The notes beneath the pieces are model-generated. The model worked only from the letters and a program-made list of their open reading frames with translations, was not told the DNA's origin and did not search any database. Positions 1 through 12,093 of a DNA stretch of 64,000 nucleotides are shown piece by piece. The DNA lies in NCBI GenBank assembly GCA_047967505.1, contig CM106540.1, one strand, 5' to 3'. A program made the position numbers and the translations under genes. Position 1 is the first letter of the stretch. Each line of letters opens with the position of its first letter. The DNA comes from Dipteris shenzhenensis. Lineage: Eukaryota; Polypodiophyta; Polypodiopsida; Gleicheniales.

Positions 1-1620
1 ATGTATGGGAGGTGCGGAAATCTAGATGATGCAAGGGCAGTGTTTGCAGAGATGCCACAGCGGAATGCGATCTCCTGGAGTGTCATGATTGCTGTGTGTG
101 GCCAGAATGGGCATGTCCAGGAGGCCCTGCAACTCTTTTGTCAAGCTCAGGCTGAAGGTTTTGAGCCAAATAAGATCACCTTCCTCTGTGTTGTGGATGC
201 ATGTGCCACTGTGGGAGCCCTAGAAGAAGGTTCAAGCATTCATGCTACTGTTACTGGCAGTGTATGGGAATTAGATGTTGTTGTGGGGACAGCCTTTGTC
301 AATATGTATGGCAAGAGCAGGAGCGTAGATGATGCAAGGGCAGTCTTTGAAGAAATGCCACAGCGGGATGTGGTCTCTTGGAATGCCATGATCAGTGCTT
401 GTGCCCGGAATGGGCAGGGCAAGGAAGCCCTGCAACTGTTTGGTCAAATGCAGGTAGAAGCTGTTGAGTTAGACAACATTACCTTCATGTGCATTGTTGA
501 CACATGTGCCAGTATGGCAGCTTTAGAGGAGGGTCAATTGATCCACGCTATTGTTGCTGGAAAGGGATGGGAGTCTGATGTTGTGATGGGGAATGGCCTC
601 GTCAATTTGTATGGCAAGTGTGGTTGCCTAGAGGATGCGAGGGCAGTGTTTACAGAGATGCCACGAGGGGACGTGGTATCCTGGAGTGCTATGATCACTG
701 CGTGTGCTCAGAATGGGCATTGCAAGGAGGCCCTGCAACTCTTAGTTCAAATGCAGGCTGAAGGCTGTGAGCCGAACAAGATCACCTTTGTATGCATTGT
801 GGATGCATGTGCAAGTGTGGCAGCTCTAGAAGAGGGTCAAGTGATCCATGCTCCTGTTGCTGGCAATGGATGGGAGTCAGATATCACAGTGGGGACAGCC
901 CTTGTCAATTTGTATGCCAAGTGTGGGAGCCTAGATGATGCAATGGCAGTTTTTGCAGTGATGCCACAGCGGGATGTGGTCTCCTGGAATGCCATGATTA
1001 CTGCATGTGCCCAGAATGGATGTAGCAAGGAGGCCCTGCAACTTTTTGGTCAAATGCAGACTGAAGGCTTTGAGCCAGACAAGGTCACCTTCCTCTGTAT
1101 TCTCAGTGCTTGCAGTCATACAGGTATGGTTGCTGATGGGAGAAGATACTTTGCCTCGATGGATAGAGACTATGGGATAACCCCATCAGTGGAGCATTAT
1201 GTGTGCATGATTGATCTTCTAGGGCGAAGAGGACTTCTGGAAGAGGCAGAGGACCTGATTAGTAGTATGCCATTTGAGCATGTTCCTTCAGCCTGGTTGA
1301 GCTTGCTTTCATCATGTGGAATTCACAATGACGTGGAACGGGCTGTGCGTGCTGCAAATTTTGTTCTTGAGTTAGATCCAAGGAGTGCTTCTCCATATGT
1401 ATTGCTGGCAAATATCCATGCTAACGCAGGTAGTTTGGATGATCTAGGGAAGCTGAGAAAGGTACCAATTGATGATGTTTCGAAGAAAGTACCAAGATTC
1501 AGTTGTTCCGAGCTTGATAATGTGGTGCAAGAATTTGCTGTTAGAGAAACATTGCTTCCTTTTCATGAGGATATTCACGCTGAGTTGCACAGGTTGAATA
1601 GTCAAATGACAGCAGCTTGA
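1..1620 (+). CDS. PLS-class pentatricopeptide repeat (PPR) protein, E/E+ type, 5' end probably outside window
   Basis: 539 codons, open from base 1, so the true N-terminus may lie upstream. PPR proteins of this class bind organellar RNA sequence-specifically, usually for C-to-U editing in chloroplasts or mitochondria. Four P-L-S triplets repeat with a period of 101 residues (303 bp): the phrase DDARAVF..MPQRDVVSWNAMI recurs near residues 9, 110, 211 and 312. An E-domain follows (LLGRRGLLEEAEDLI, then FVLELDPRSASPYVLLANIHA) and then an E+-like tail with VVQEFAV, ending in LNSQMTAA. No DYW deaminase domain is present, so if it edits it would need a DYW partner supplied in trans. No intron is seen. 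A transit peptide cannot be judged because the start may be missing. The family call is firm; the RNA target is unknown. Confidence 0.9.
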   Translation: MYGRCGNLDDARAVFAEMPQRNAISWSVMIAVCGQNGHVQEALQLFCQAQAEGFEPNKITFLCVVDACATVGALEEGSSIHATVTGSVWELDVVVGTAFVNMYGKSRSVDDARAVFEEMPQRDVVSWNAMISACARNGQGKEALQLFGQMQVEAVELDNITFMCIVDTCASMAALEEGQLIHAIVAGKGWESDVVMGNGLVNLYGKCGCLEDARAVFTEMPRGDVVSWSAMITACAQNGHCKEALQLLVQMQAEGCEPNKITFVCIVDACASVAALEEGQVIHAPVAGNGWESDITVGTALVNLYAKCGSLDDAMAVFAVMPQRDVVSWNAMITACAQNGCSKEALQLFGQMQTEGFEPDKVTFLCILSACSHTGMVADGRRYFASMDRDYGITPSVEHYVCMIDLLGRRGLLEEAEDLISSMPFEHVPSAWLSLLSSCGIHNDVERAVRAANFVLELDPRSASPYVLLANIHANAGSLDDLGKLRKVPIDDVSKKVPRFSCSELDNVVQEFAVRETLLPFHEDIHAELHRLNSQMTAA

Positions 1621-1960
1621 TAAGTGCCTGACACCTGTGCAATGCTGTGAATGTAGAAGAAAAAGATGACATGCTTGCCGTTGCCTTTGTGCTCTTTTCA
1701 CCCCCTTTTAGTAGCACCAAGAACCTGCCTGTTGTGTACCTTGTTCAATGGAAGATAATTATGTGGAATCCTATGGGTTCTCCCAAAAGATGCCAGGAGA
1801 GAACCAAATCACTGTATGTCTTCAAAACTCTCGTCCAAACCTGCAAATGACCCAATTCTTCGAACAATAGAAATCAATGTCCCTTGAGAATGCCGCCACA
1901 AATCACTTCAGATCCAAATCTTTTGTGAAGCACATTGTAGAACATCTTCAGTCCAACATC
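1621..1960. other. 3' flank of the PPR gene
   Basis: No coding region, RNA gene or repeat was recognised here. It presumably holds the 3' UTR of the PPR gene; no convincing poly(A) signal was picked out. Confidence 0.4.
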
Positions 1961-4100
1961 CTAGAAAGTGTCAGTTTCCATGAAAGGGGTCTTCCAACAG
2001 ACAGATGAGCAGCCAGTCTCTCCCAAAATCAAATCGCAATGCAATTCTATATTTCTGAGGTTCAGATCACAAATGGGAAGAATTGCAAACAATATCCAGG
2101 TCTTTGAGACATTGTGCAATTGCATCAACCCACAGTCCCCAAGAAGGGGCCAACCAGTGTAAGTACAAACATCAAAAGGGCATTCCTTTACCATCAATGT
2201 GACCCAGAAGGAAGTTCCATTGGTAGGCTGCCAGTGACCAAAAGTTGCAGAATACAAGTGTAGAATCAAATGTCGCATCATGTATACCCATGGTTGATCA
2301 CCTTGCATGAATTCCAGTATCATTTTCACCTTGTGAGCTAGAATAAAGAATATGCATGTGAATATTGAGGATATTCAGTCCCCCACGCATCTTTGGTGAG
2401 CAAATGTGATCCATAGAAAGCAGCCTAAGGGCTTTCCGTCTATAGTGTGACAGTTAAAAAATCTCCATGTTATCAGACAGAAAATAGGAGATGTCTTGCT
2501 TGGCAAAAATCATCAAGGGCAAATAAAACTGGATAAGGGAACCAGATTCGATTAAACTATGGGATAGTAGCAGACATGTAATGGCCATGTAGGCAACTTC
2601 CAGTATTCTTATTTCTTCTTAAGCATGTCAAGAACCCAGTCCATTTGCTAACAACGAGTGACTGTCCACCCCAAGGGGTATTTAAGATGGCGTACGAGCT
2701 GTGTGGGTAAAACTATGGCCCTAGGCCATAAGATATGATGCCAAGCTTCTCTTGGAGTGAAATAATAAATAGACTTCTAGAAATTTACTTGCAGACCAGC
2801 GGCTAGACCACACAAAGATATTACCACGCATGAGGCATGAAAGGTCCTTTTTAGTGTTCTATGGCATGAAAAAGAAATCATAGGCATACGTCTGCGGAAT
2901 CAATGGCTTGCTGCCATGTATCTCTAGACCATGCAAAACACCTGTAGCTACTAAATGATCCATGTATTGAAGCATAAGATGAATTGGTATGGTGTAAAAC
3001 AAAGCATTGAGAGGACAGCCCTGTTGTATTGAACTAAAAAGAGTCCATTGATCCATAATATCACCTACCAAAATGCTGGCAGCTTTACTATCTTGCTATA
3101 ACCAATAAATAACATGCTGCAATTTTACCCCAAATGCCAGAGATTTCATAGTCTGCAAGATGAGATCCCATTGTATAGTATCAAAGGTCTTAGCAATATC
3201 CATGAGAACATCTTGCTCCATGTACTTTGCATACTCACTCCTACATAGGCATTAACAATTTATTAGTAATATGCCAAAAAAAGAAGTAATATGTGTATGG
3301 GGAATGGAGCCATACTAAGTAGGTTGCAAACCCTTATGCAGAAAACTCTTGATACGAGACACTATCATCTTAGCAACAAGCTTATACATGACAAGCATAA
3401 GTGCATTATGCAGAAAACTCTTGATACGAGACACTATCATCTTAGCAACAAGCTTATACATGACAAGCATAAGTGTAATTGGTCTCCGGTCTGCACAAGA
3501 CTCACATTTGCTTTTAGGGGGATTAACTTCATCAATCCTTTCTTGCAATAAGTGGGCATTTATTGGGTCTCCCATGCACGATAACCATAAACAATAATGT
3601 AGGTGAAATTGGATCTCGATATTGTAAAGAAAACTCCTTAGTTAGACCATCCCAACCTGGTCTTTTCAACTTCTCAGATGCTTTGATAGCATCTTAAATT
3701 CTCTGAGCTCTCTCCTTAAAAGGAAGTTCAAGTTGCATAGCCTGATGAGGAGACAAAATTGGATTGACATGTTGAAGCTCCTCTCAAGCTAATGTCACCA
3801 CATGTGACTAAGAATCAGCGTGTGCAATTTGTTTGGCAAAGTGACAAACACATGCCTTTGCAAGTTGTGCTTGCACCATCCAAATATTTGCAATTTGCCT
3901 CTTAAAATGCAATCTTTTAAAAGATCCTTTAAAGAACTTCCCTTATCAGAGAAATCCCTTTGCCTAGCTCTAGTCTCCAACTTCTCAACCTTCCTATGGT
4001 CGTTGCATTGGAGAAAGTGTCTAGCTTGACATAGGCAACAAGCCTCGCCTGAGATAAATGACTCATTTTTGTCAAGTCTTGACATGTGCATTTAGCTTTG
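1961..4100 (-). pseudogene. decayed LINE (non-LTR) reverse transcriptase fragment
   Basis: On the minus strand, broken frames give recognisable pieces of a plant LINE reverse transcriptase. Around 3575-3315 the phrase RPITLMLVMYKLVAKMIVSRIK matches the RPISL...YKI.AK...RLK block. Around 3071-2859 QQGCPLNALFYTIPIHLML is the QGCPLSPLLF block, followed by TYAYDFFF, which is the YADD active-site block with its first Asp changed to Tyr. Frames on either side (4091-3795 and 2329-1961) may be the linker and the C-terminal region, but these are weak. Stops and shifts make it non-functional. A 72-bp in-frame tandem duplication (3334-3477) doubles one RT block. Confidence 0.7.
3334..3477. repeat. 72-bp tandem duplication inside the LINE fragment
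   Basis: Two nearly perfect copies, 3334-3405 and 3406-3477, each beginning TTATGCAGAAAACTC. The unit is 24 codons, so the duplication preserves the reverse-transcriptase reading frame. Confidence 0.9.
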
Positions 4101-4506
4101 GCAACATTCTTTCAGAGGTTATGCATGTATTTCTTACCATTATGGTGATCAATGACATGCTGCATATGGGTAACATAAGCGATCCATGCATAATCAACAT
4201 CTAAGTGCCGGTGGGCCCAAAAAAAAAACAATAGCATCTCATACCATGTCATTGTATGCTTCATGATGCAAATAGCTATTATTTATAAGAAGCAACCTTT
4301 TATTCAACAATCTACCATTCTATTTATCATAAAAAGATAGTTGCAACAAAAAAGAGCATGATCTGAATGCGGGAAAGCTAATTAGCCCACATATACAATT
4401 GTAGGCACCATATTGATGAATATTGGACAAATACCAATGATCTAAATAGGCTTGATAGGCGGACTTCACATTATGCGAAAAAGTATAACTAGGAAGCAAA
4501 GGCCTC

Positions 4507-4552
4507 AACACACACACACGCGCGCGCGCGCACACACACACACACACACACA
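4507..4552. repeat. (AC)n-(GC)n-(AC)n microsatellite
   Basis: A run of alternating purine-pyrimidine: AC repeats, then a short CG run, then AC repeats. This sequence type can adopt Z-DNA. Confidence 0.95.
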
Positions 4553-4555
4553 TTC

Positions 4556-7500
4556 ATCCCCTTGGGAACCCTTGTGTACTTTAGATTTTTCAATGTAATG
4601 ATGGCTTATGGATACATATTATTATATTGAAGTCCTTGGGAAAGTATATGATGGTCCACATAATATGTTGATGACCCCTAGATTTATTCTTCTTGTGGTG
4701 GGAGAGATATTGGACCACAATACCTAATTCACTATTGATATTTGAAAAAGAGGGGATGGATATCCTTATCTTGATTGATTTATTGGGAACCCTTGGGTTC
4801 ATTTGCCATGTGGTGGAAGATATCTTGAACCACCATGCCTGATATACATATTGGGAAGACATACCTCTAATTATACCTTATTTGTCATGGTAGCAAAGAG
4901 CAAGATTACCTCCTACTGATCGATTCTATGGATACCCCAAAGTTTGGCTTGGATCACTCGAGAGAACTGCCATGAAATATGGTTAATTTTGTTGGGATGG
5001 AGATGGGATGTGGCACTAGATGTATGGTCACATCTACAGAGATATCATGAGATGGGATGGTGTGGGGACTATATGCAGTGGAACTACATTGCCACCCCTA
5101 CAAGGATACCAGTGTACATAACAGGAGGGACTATTCTAAATTAAGAGCCCTATGGGGATAGGGTACGCTTGGACACCCTTTGCATTGGACCAATGGAGCA
5201 CCTTATTTTTGTAACATAGACTTGGAATTGGGATGTGATTGACACTCTGACATGGGATTTGGAATTGGGTTGTGATTGAATCTCGACACTCTCACCAATG
5301 GCCCATGAGGTCGGACCACCATGTCCACACATGACAAATAGTTAAAGAAGCATAGTGGACGTCATGGAGGCTAGGGCGAGTGGTGTGAGAAATGGAATGG
5401 ACTCTCGAGTTTATGGAATATGTAGGAAAAAGGAGAAAGGTTGCAGGTCATTGTGGTGATTGGGAAATCAAGTATTGCGCAAATACGATGAGGCACTGAA
5501 TTGGCACGCACCCACAAGAGGGAACACCCGTTTCACGTTTATTGAGGTGTGGTCCTGCAGCCTGTTTCCCTTTCCCTCGGCCCACCCTAGGCAAGAGCTG
5601 GGAGCACGCTGCTTGATACAGTGTGAGAACTAGTGTGCCTCACGAGTTGGAGACCTTGAGAACCCTTCTGAACTATCAACTGAAGAAGAGTACTTCATGG
5701 GCACCATAGCGACTCAAGCAAGCTACAATGAACTTGGGCTTAAACTCTGAGACACCAGGAGACTAAGCTTTGGGAGGTACATGGAGGCAACACATTGAGC
5801 TTGAACCTGAGCTCTGAGGCTTGGCTTTTCTTGTATAGTGAATGCGGTGGTGTAGTTGCTGCTTGGGAGATCCATCGATTTAGCACGGAGAAGATCTTCA
5901 GAACAGGTTTGATGCGCCTTTCTTCCACTATCGCTCCTTGGCTCAAAACGGCAGTGAAGTAAGTGCATCATAGCACTCAAACAATTGCTCATGAGTGCAT
6001 CGTAACCTCTTCCACTAAGCCACTTCTCTGGCACCTCTTCTACAAAGCTTTGTTGCTGCATCGCATGGCGTTTCCTGTGGGTGTGAGTGTGGGTGTGTCT
6101 ATGCGTGGAGGTGTGTGTGGGCAGTCATGCAGCATTACCACTCGAACTCTGATTCACACTATGTATTTCCATTCTTGTTGCCATGCTCTGGAGGGCAACC
6201 AGATCAAAGAGGACATTAATGTAGATCCCTCAGATTTTTATTCCAACTCTTTACGAATGAATACGCTTTTAGTAAGAACGCCCTTTTCAGCTTGCTTGCC
6301 ATTTAGCTGGCATTACGTCGCTGTGGGTCTGTAGCGAGTCTATGGGCCGATGAGCTGCCTCAAGCTCCTTAGATTTTTGGGCAAATGCTTCGAAGTAGCC
6401 GACGGGCTTCAAAGGACTCTTGAGAACTCTGGGTACACCATGTTGGACTTAGATGTAGTGGAATCCTTTGCGAGATTGGAAATCACCTCAGAGTCTACGT
6501 TTTTTGAGTCGGAAACGATATATTTATATTGTGGATCATTCTCCCGTAGCACACTTTGCGACTGGCATTAGGCTCCCTGCCATTGAGCATGGGAGAGAGC
6601 TATGATCGTAGTCCGGTAGTTCCCTTTCATTGGTAATTGTGATTCAAGCCTTGTTCTATATGGCATAACCTCCGAATGCAGAACATGGAACTCCAAAGCC
6701 TTAAGACCTGGAGACCGAGCTCACGAACTCCCTGTATGCCCGTAGATTACGAACTCACGAACTCCCTGTGTGCAGAACTCACCTGCCAGAGTAGCAAACA
6801 AAATAACCGTTCCATGAGGGACTCAACGCTGCTTATAGTCTTGCTATTATTAACTTTTTGCCGATCTCTATTCATTGCCTCAGTTGAATGAGAGGTTATC
6901 AGCGCTTTATCACAGCTTACCTTGCTGCCTCCCTCGTTCCATTGTTTGGTATGCCTCAACGGATCGACACTTTGTAGAGAGATAGAAGGATGGTCACTGG
7001 CTGACAGACCCCTCCCCCTTCTAGTGTATCGACCCCAATAAGAGGTGGTGTGGTGGTTTCGCGGAGCAGTTTATGCTTAGTAGGGAGCAGGAAAAACAGA
7101 AGATCTAGTTGCATGGAGACGACGTACTTGTGGTCTCCCTTGGATTATGGGGATGGATACCCGATAGTAAGAGCGCCTACGTACCTTGCAAGCCTCGAGA
7201 ACCGTGAATTCACCCCGAACTATGATTGTGATGCTCATTCTACCATTTCTTGCATAGAACACCTACGTAAGGCATCGTTTTAAATGTTTTGAAGTAGATT
7301 AAGTCCCGTATGAGAGAGTTATGAACGATAAGTCCACAAGAGAACTCTGCAATTTTATAGACTAGATATGCAGGTTCTTTCTGGAAAATTCGGGACAGGA
7401 AAATCATGTTATGAATGGTCTCTCATCTTCATTACAGTTGGAGAAGAGACATTCAAACTGTATCGGGATGCTCAAAGCTTTAGATCTCGCTATCGCAGGG

Positions 7501-7630
7501 ACCCAAGCCCAATATCGTGATTGGGCTTTGGCAACATCATGATTTTGTATTTACTATTTACCAACTTCTCGACTCTTTTGGAGGGTTTGACAGCTTGTTG
7601 GATTTCACTATGGGATCACGAATTGTCCAT
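4556..7630. other. intergenic DNA without a supported gene
   Basis: Only short frames without recognisable domains are present. 4560-4880 contains an imperfect repetition of GGGAACCCTTG and of a phrase about a gg-rich 'TGGTGG(G/A)AGATAT' block, so it is probably old repeat DNA. I found no RNA gene, promoter or mobile element that I can defend. Confidence 0.4.
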
Positions 7631-7636
7631 AAAACT

Positions 7637-8977
7637 TCAAAAGAGGAGGGCAGAATTTGGGAAGACTATGAAAGCTGGAAGGATTTCCATAGTAGTTACT
7701 ATGTGATGGATTTCTTTTGGTTTTACTTCTCCATCATAGGAGACTCTATAAGGATTTAATAGTTGACCACCTCTGAACATTTGTTGCATAAAGTCTTTAT
7801 ATTTTTCTTGATTTATTGTGACTATGTAGTTCATTTTGTCTATTTTTGAGATAAGGCACCTTAAATTGAAGGTGTTTAATAATGATGATACAAGAGAACA
7901 TAGTAGTCCCTTTTCTACTCAGTAATCATTTGAAGCTAGTTTACTCTAGACTTGATGACAGAAAAAGGGTATAATGGGCCCTTTTCTTAGGATGGGATTT
8001 GAATCTTGATGGAGTTTTTTGGTGGAGGGAGACATTGCATATACTATTGAGAGAAGTGGTACGATAAATTGGACCTAACATTGTTTTCTTATCCTTTTAC
8101 ATATGAAAGGAAAGGAAAGAAGCGTTTCCTTAGAACTTAATTTGGATTTGTATTTTAGATGGTATGAAAAATAGTACGGGAAACATTCTCAGAAACCTCC
8201 ATTGGCTCTCTAGTGATGTTCTTTAAAGGGTAATGGAAAGAGATTAAATATGTTGACAATTTCTTCCTTGTATAATTATGGTCTAACCATGTAGTTGGCT
8301 ATGATCGGTGGTTGGACAAGGGGAATGCCTTTGCTTTCTTCTTACTTGCAAATGAACCAAGTTTGGCTTCTTTGATGATGCATCGAGTTTGGTTTCTAAG
8401 TGCCCTCTGTATTATTTGTGGATTCTGGTAACAAGTGCTTTAATTCATATTCTTAAGCAGAGCTTGATATGGCTTAAGAGGAAGAATTCGATATTTTGAG
8501 TAGATTTTTACATATACTTGAAATTTCTTTAATCTTTCCTTATCGGGATGTCCACTTTGTTCATGCTATAGCATAGATAGTTGTCAAATTTATATAGAGG
8601 GATGGAGATTGGAAACTCCCTGTAATCCTCCCTTTAATGGAGTATGCTTACCTAAGTGTTTATAACAATAAATTTGATACACTTTATACTTGAAATGCCA
8701 ACATTTGTTGAAAAGTTTAGAATGCCAAGGTTTAGATATTGCTAATCTAGATTGAGTGGTCAACATGAATAACAACTGTGTGCCGACATTGAAGCCTGGC
8801 TTCCACAACACCAATGAATGGTTCTAACTTTCGTTTGGTTGTGATGGTGCCAGGTGAGTCGGCATACCTCTCCATCAAATTTGTAATTATAAAATCTTTG
8901 GCGGGTTTAAGATATGGCATTGGCAATTTTGACAAGTACTCTACAATGGAGTTTCTCCACCTACTACTGTATAACAA
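7637..8977 (-). pseudogene. possible LINE ORF1 remnant (DUF4283-like)
   Basis: Minus-strand fragments from 8977 to 8590 include VLWKPGFNVGTQLLFMLTTQ, which resembles the 'P..W...F.P......TTAPVWVRLPNLP' block of DUF4283 proteins carried by plant LINEs and related elements. It is followed by a cysteine/glycine-containing stretch (CWHFKYKVYQIYCYKHLGKH) that could be a ruined zinc knuckle. Frames further on (7834-7637) were not recognised. The same strand carries LINE reverse-transcriptase pieces at 4100-1961, so both may come from one old element. The assignment is tentative. Confidence 0.35.
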
Positions 8978-9043
8978 GATTGAATGTAATGTTGGAGAAT
9001 AATCTTGAATAGTTTTGTGAAATTTAGATACTTTATTAATATG

Positions 9044-9069
9044 AACACCTATTTCATTAATTTTGGACT
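9044..9069. repeat. terminal inverted repeat, right end of the outer giant element
   Basis: 26 bp beginning AACACCTATTTC and ending TTTTGGACT. It differs by one base from the terminal repeats at 24768-24793 and 54238-54263. Its orientation is that expected for the right end of an element lying on the minus strand. The bases just inside (about 20 nt, ending in CAAATT) also resemble those inside the 54238-54263 repeat. Sequence outside it ends ...TTAATATG. Confidence 0.7.
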
Positions 9070-9520
9070 AGTGCACTGTCCAAATTGGTTTTGTGAGATA
9101 ATTTTAGATAAAGCATTTCAAAAAAAGAGGCTCTTATAAAACAAAACTTTGAGTCAAAAAGTAAGATTTTAAAAAAGCAAATTAGAAAAAATGACGTGAC
9201 ATGTTATTAAAACTAGAGTACATTAAAAAAAGAGGACTTCATGTTGTTAAAAGAGACAAAAAGTAAGATTTTAAAAAATCAAATTAGAAAAAAAAACTAG
9301 AGTACATTTAAAAAAAAGCATGACACATTTGTAACAAGAAGTAGATTATATAACTCAAAGCCATATGGTGTTTAAAAACACCTTTCATTAGCTCAGCCTA
9401 GAAGATGTCATCTTTATCTCTTACAGTTACATTAGAAAACACATAAGTCTATGGAATTAAATTTCACAGTTACTTTAAATTTCTATGGAATTAAATTTCC
9501 ATCACTTGACTATTAAGTCA
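9070..9520. other. AT-rich subterminal region of the outer element
   Basis: No gene is seen. It contains an imperfect direct repeat of about 102 bp (copies starting near 9155 and 9257, each with CAAAAAGTAAGATTTTAAAAAA). The closing 100 bases lead into the stop of the small minus-strand gene. Confidence 0.5.
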
Positions 9521-9976
9521 TTAGAGAGAGCATATGTCCTCGAAACCTACTATGGCATTGGCTTCATGAAAACAAGCAGAATTTAAACTTGCAGGCCATG
9601 CGTAACCAGGGATAGCATCACAAATCTCCTCATAAACTCTCCTCACAACTTGTTTCGAATCTTCCGCCGACTTGTAAGCATTCAACAACTCTTCTTTTCT
9701 CTCTTGGCTTCCCCATCTTCCCCATTTTTTTCAATACAGCTTCTAGCCACCGCCATATCCTGTACGAAAATTTAACTCGTTCGCATAAGAAGTACATGAT
9801 TAAAAGACTTAGCAAAAAAGAATGCTATGGATATTAACCTCTTCTGCTGAGTTCAAATCAAGCAGCCATGTGCGTAACATGTCCTCCTCGAATGATTTTC
9901 CTTTCATTGGTCTATACAAAAGAGATCTAAGACAGAATTTGAGTTCTGTAAATGAAGTCGGGTAGTAAGTAGTCAT
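9521..9976 (-). CDS. candidate small two-exon gene of the outer element, frameshifted in exon 2
   Basis: A start at 9976 opens a 46-codon exon (MTTYYPTSFTELKF...) ending at 9839 in GAAGAG before a GTTAAT donor. After an intron, CGTACAG precedes exon 2 (9759-9521). Exon 2 begins DMAVARSCIEKNGEDGEAK and then must change frame to continue as EELLNAYKSAEDSKQVVR and CDAIPGYAWPASLNSACF, ending in TAA TGA. Both stretches look protein-like, so one frameshift is suspected. No family was recognised. Its position between the Ulp1-type gene and the right terminal repeat matches that of the 144-residue gene at 53401-53835 in the inner element, although I see no sequence similarity between the two. Confidence 0.4.
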
Positions 9977-10655
9977 TGTCTTAGAGGGAAAGTGGGAGAA
10001 GAAGAGTGAGGGAGCAATAGCGAGGGATGCGCAGTGAGCTACCCCTCCTTCAAGAGTGATAGAAAGTGAGGGAAGACGTAAAGTGAAAGATGAATACAAG
10101 TTAATCAGAAGGACTAGGATGTAAGAAATAAGAGAGTGTTTGTGGAAGGACTACGATGGAAGATTACAAGTGCACTAAGGCACGATGTATTCGCTATGAT
10201 AAGGATAAGGGTTGGAATAAAGTGAGAGAAGCATTGGAAATGCTATACTTTAAGTGAGTGGAGACTGTCCAATTGAATAAAATTTTGTAGAGCATTGCGA
10301 ATGCTGTACTTTAAGTGAGTGAAGCATTGGGAATTGATACTTTGCCATGAAATATATTACAAATATTACATCATCACATATTCATATCAAAATTCTCATC
10401 ACAGAAGGTTATATTTCCTAATAATCACATCATCAGACATTCATATAATAAAATTGTGTGCATGAAATACATATATAAATATCATGACTAAATGCCACTT
10501 AAGTAATAAGTCAGAAATTAGTGTATAATCAACAAAAACTACATCATGATTCATACATTGCAACAAATAAATGTCAACCATAATATTCATGGAGTAAACA
10601 ACATCATGAGAATATGCTCCTCATGCATATATACAAACACAACATCATACATGCA

Positions 10656-12057
10656 TCACAACTCTTCTGATGCTTCTAGTGGAGACTGTGGTAGCTCTTC
10701 TGATGCTTCCAATGGAGGCTGTGGTGCTCTACATGTACACTCAGTCTCTACTTCTTTTGTAGTATGTAGTGCTTTCGGAGTAGACTCAGTATCCTCTTCC
10801 TTAAATGCAAGTGGAGGCTGTGGCAACTCTTCTGATGCTTCTAGTGGAGGCTGTGGTGTTGTAGGTGTACACTGGGTCTCTACTTCTTCTGTAGTATGCA
10901 GTGCTTTCACAGTAGACTCAGTCTCCTCTTCCTTAAATGCAAGCTCTGATATTGCTTCAGTTGCACGTTGTATTCTAATGGCATCAATTAGGTCTCGAAT
11001 GATTTCAACCCTAAACAATTGTATATCCTCCTCTGAATTTTAAGCTCCAAAGAGTCTTCCGATGAGATCTGTGGCTTAAGTGAGAAAATTTCTTTGAAAA
11101 TCAACATGCAGTTATAGGCAACTCTCCACCCACAACTATGCCCATCTTCCTGCTCTACTACTAAACGCTTTTGGAAGTCTACCAAGTCTTTGTACTGTCC
11201 TGTTTCTCTGATAGCAGATACCAACTTCTCAATCGACTTGCTCATCATGACATATTTAAAAAACTTAGTGTGTCTATTACATAAGGTACATAATATAGAA
11301 GTAACAACAGATTAATAGAATACTTACGTTTGCACTGAGCCATGAAAGCCTGCAATCGAGTTAACAAACCAACAATAGTTGTCTTCAAGGTCCCAAACCA
11401 CCAGACTCCAATGTCCCCTACACAAATAATTAAGAACCGTTATTATTCAACACAATGTTGCCAGTATAAGATGAAAATAAAGGTTGCCATGATACTTACA
11501 TCTCGTGATATGCCATAAATAGGACTCGCACGCCATGTAAATGTAAAGGCTGTAACCATTTACAAACATCGGCTGTTGTCTTTCTGCTATTGCTAGGAGA
11601 AAGGAGGGAATCCAACATATACACACGGTTTTGTACGGCTCTACCAAATCGTGAGATAACTATACTGCACCAACAAATAAATGAATATTAGCTTATTAGA
11701 TTTAATCAAACTATTGAATTATCAAGCATAGAAAAAGTTTGTATCAAACCTGAGAATGGCCATCATAACGTTGTTATTGATCTCACTTGAAGCTTTAGAG
11801 AGGATTGAAATCTCCTCTCCCCCGAATTCGAGATACTGAGGTCTATGTTGAATCATAACCCTAACATTAAAAGAGCTTCCCAATTCTTCCAATGAAGCCA
11901 TGTTTGTAGAGTTGAGGTCTTCTATCCCCTTTGACTCTTTGACGACATTCATTTCGCACTCCTCTGAGCCATTATCTATTTGCCTTGTGGGAGGGTCCAT
12001 AATGTCACCCTCAATGATTGCTCGAATGGTACATGTTATAAATGCATAGAGATGCAA
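10656..12057 (-). pseudogene. outer giant-element gene: third Ulp1/C48-like module (type I) and C-terminal tail
   Basis: The 3' end of the outer multi-domain gene, spliced from several exons. The module opens with the block VMIQHRPQYLEFGGEEISIL (about 11900-11750). A helix-rich exon follows, then an exon at about 11420-11330 encoding GHWSLVVWDLEDNYCWFVNS, with the catalytic His in HW and Asn where Ulp1 proteases usually have Asp. The last exon (from about 11248) holds QEDGHSCGWRVAYNCML with the nucleophile Cys and the oxyanion Gln. The tail (11018-10656) is an acidic repeat with two 'EVET(Q/E)CT' phrases and two PPLEASEELPQ phrases. The equivalent tail in the inner copy also carries VETQC. 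No stop was found in this module. Neighbouring stops elsewhere in the gene make it non-functional. Confidence 0.7.
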
Positions 12058-12093
12058 ATCCGTGTATGTTGACAGTGTGGTGTCATTTTGTAT

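Noticed and set aside
3315-3597. Plus-strand tandem-repeat peptides
   Set aside because: Antisense shadow of the duplicated LINE reverse-transcriptase block.
9365-9392. GGTGTTTAAAAACACC as the partner terminal repeat for 9044
   Set aside because: A short palindrome only; it lacks the TTTCATTAATTTTGGACT part and no target duplication pairs with it.
10546-11043. 165-codon plus-strand frame rich in Ser, Gly and Cys
   Set aside because: Antisense to the repeat-rich tail of the outer Ulp1-type gene, whose own frame has a homologue at 41400-41707.
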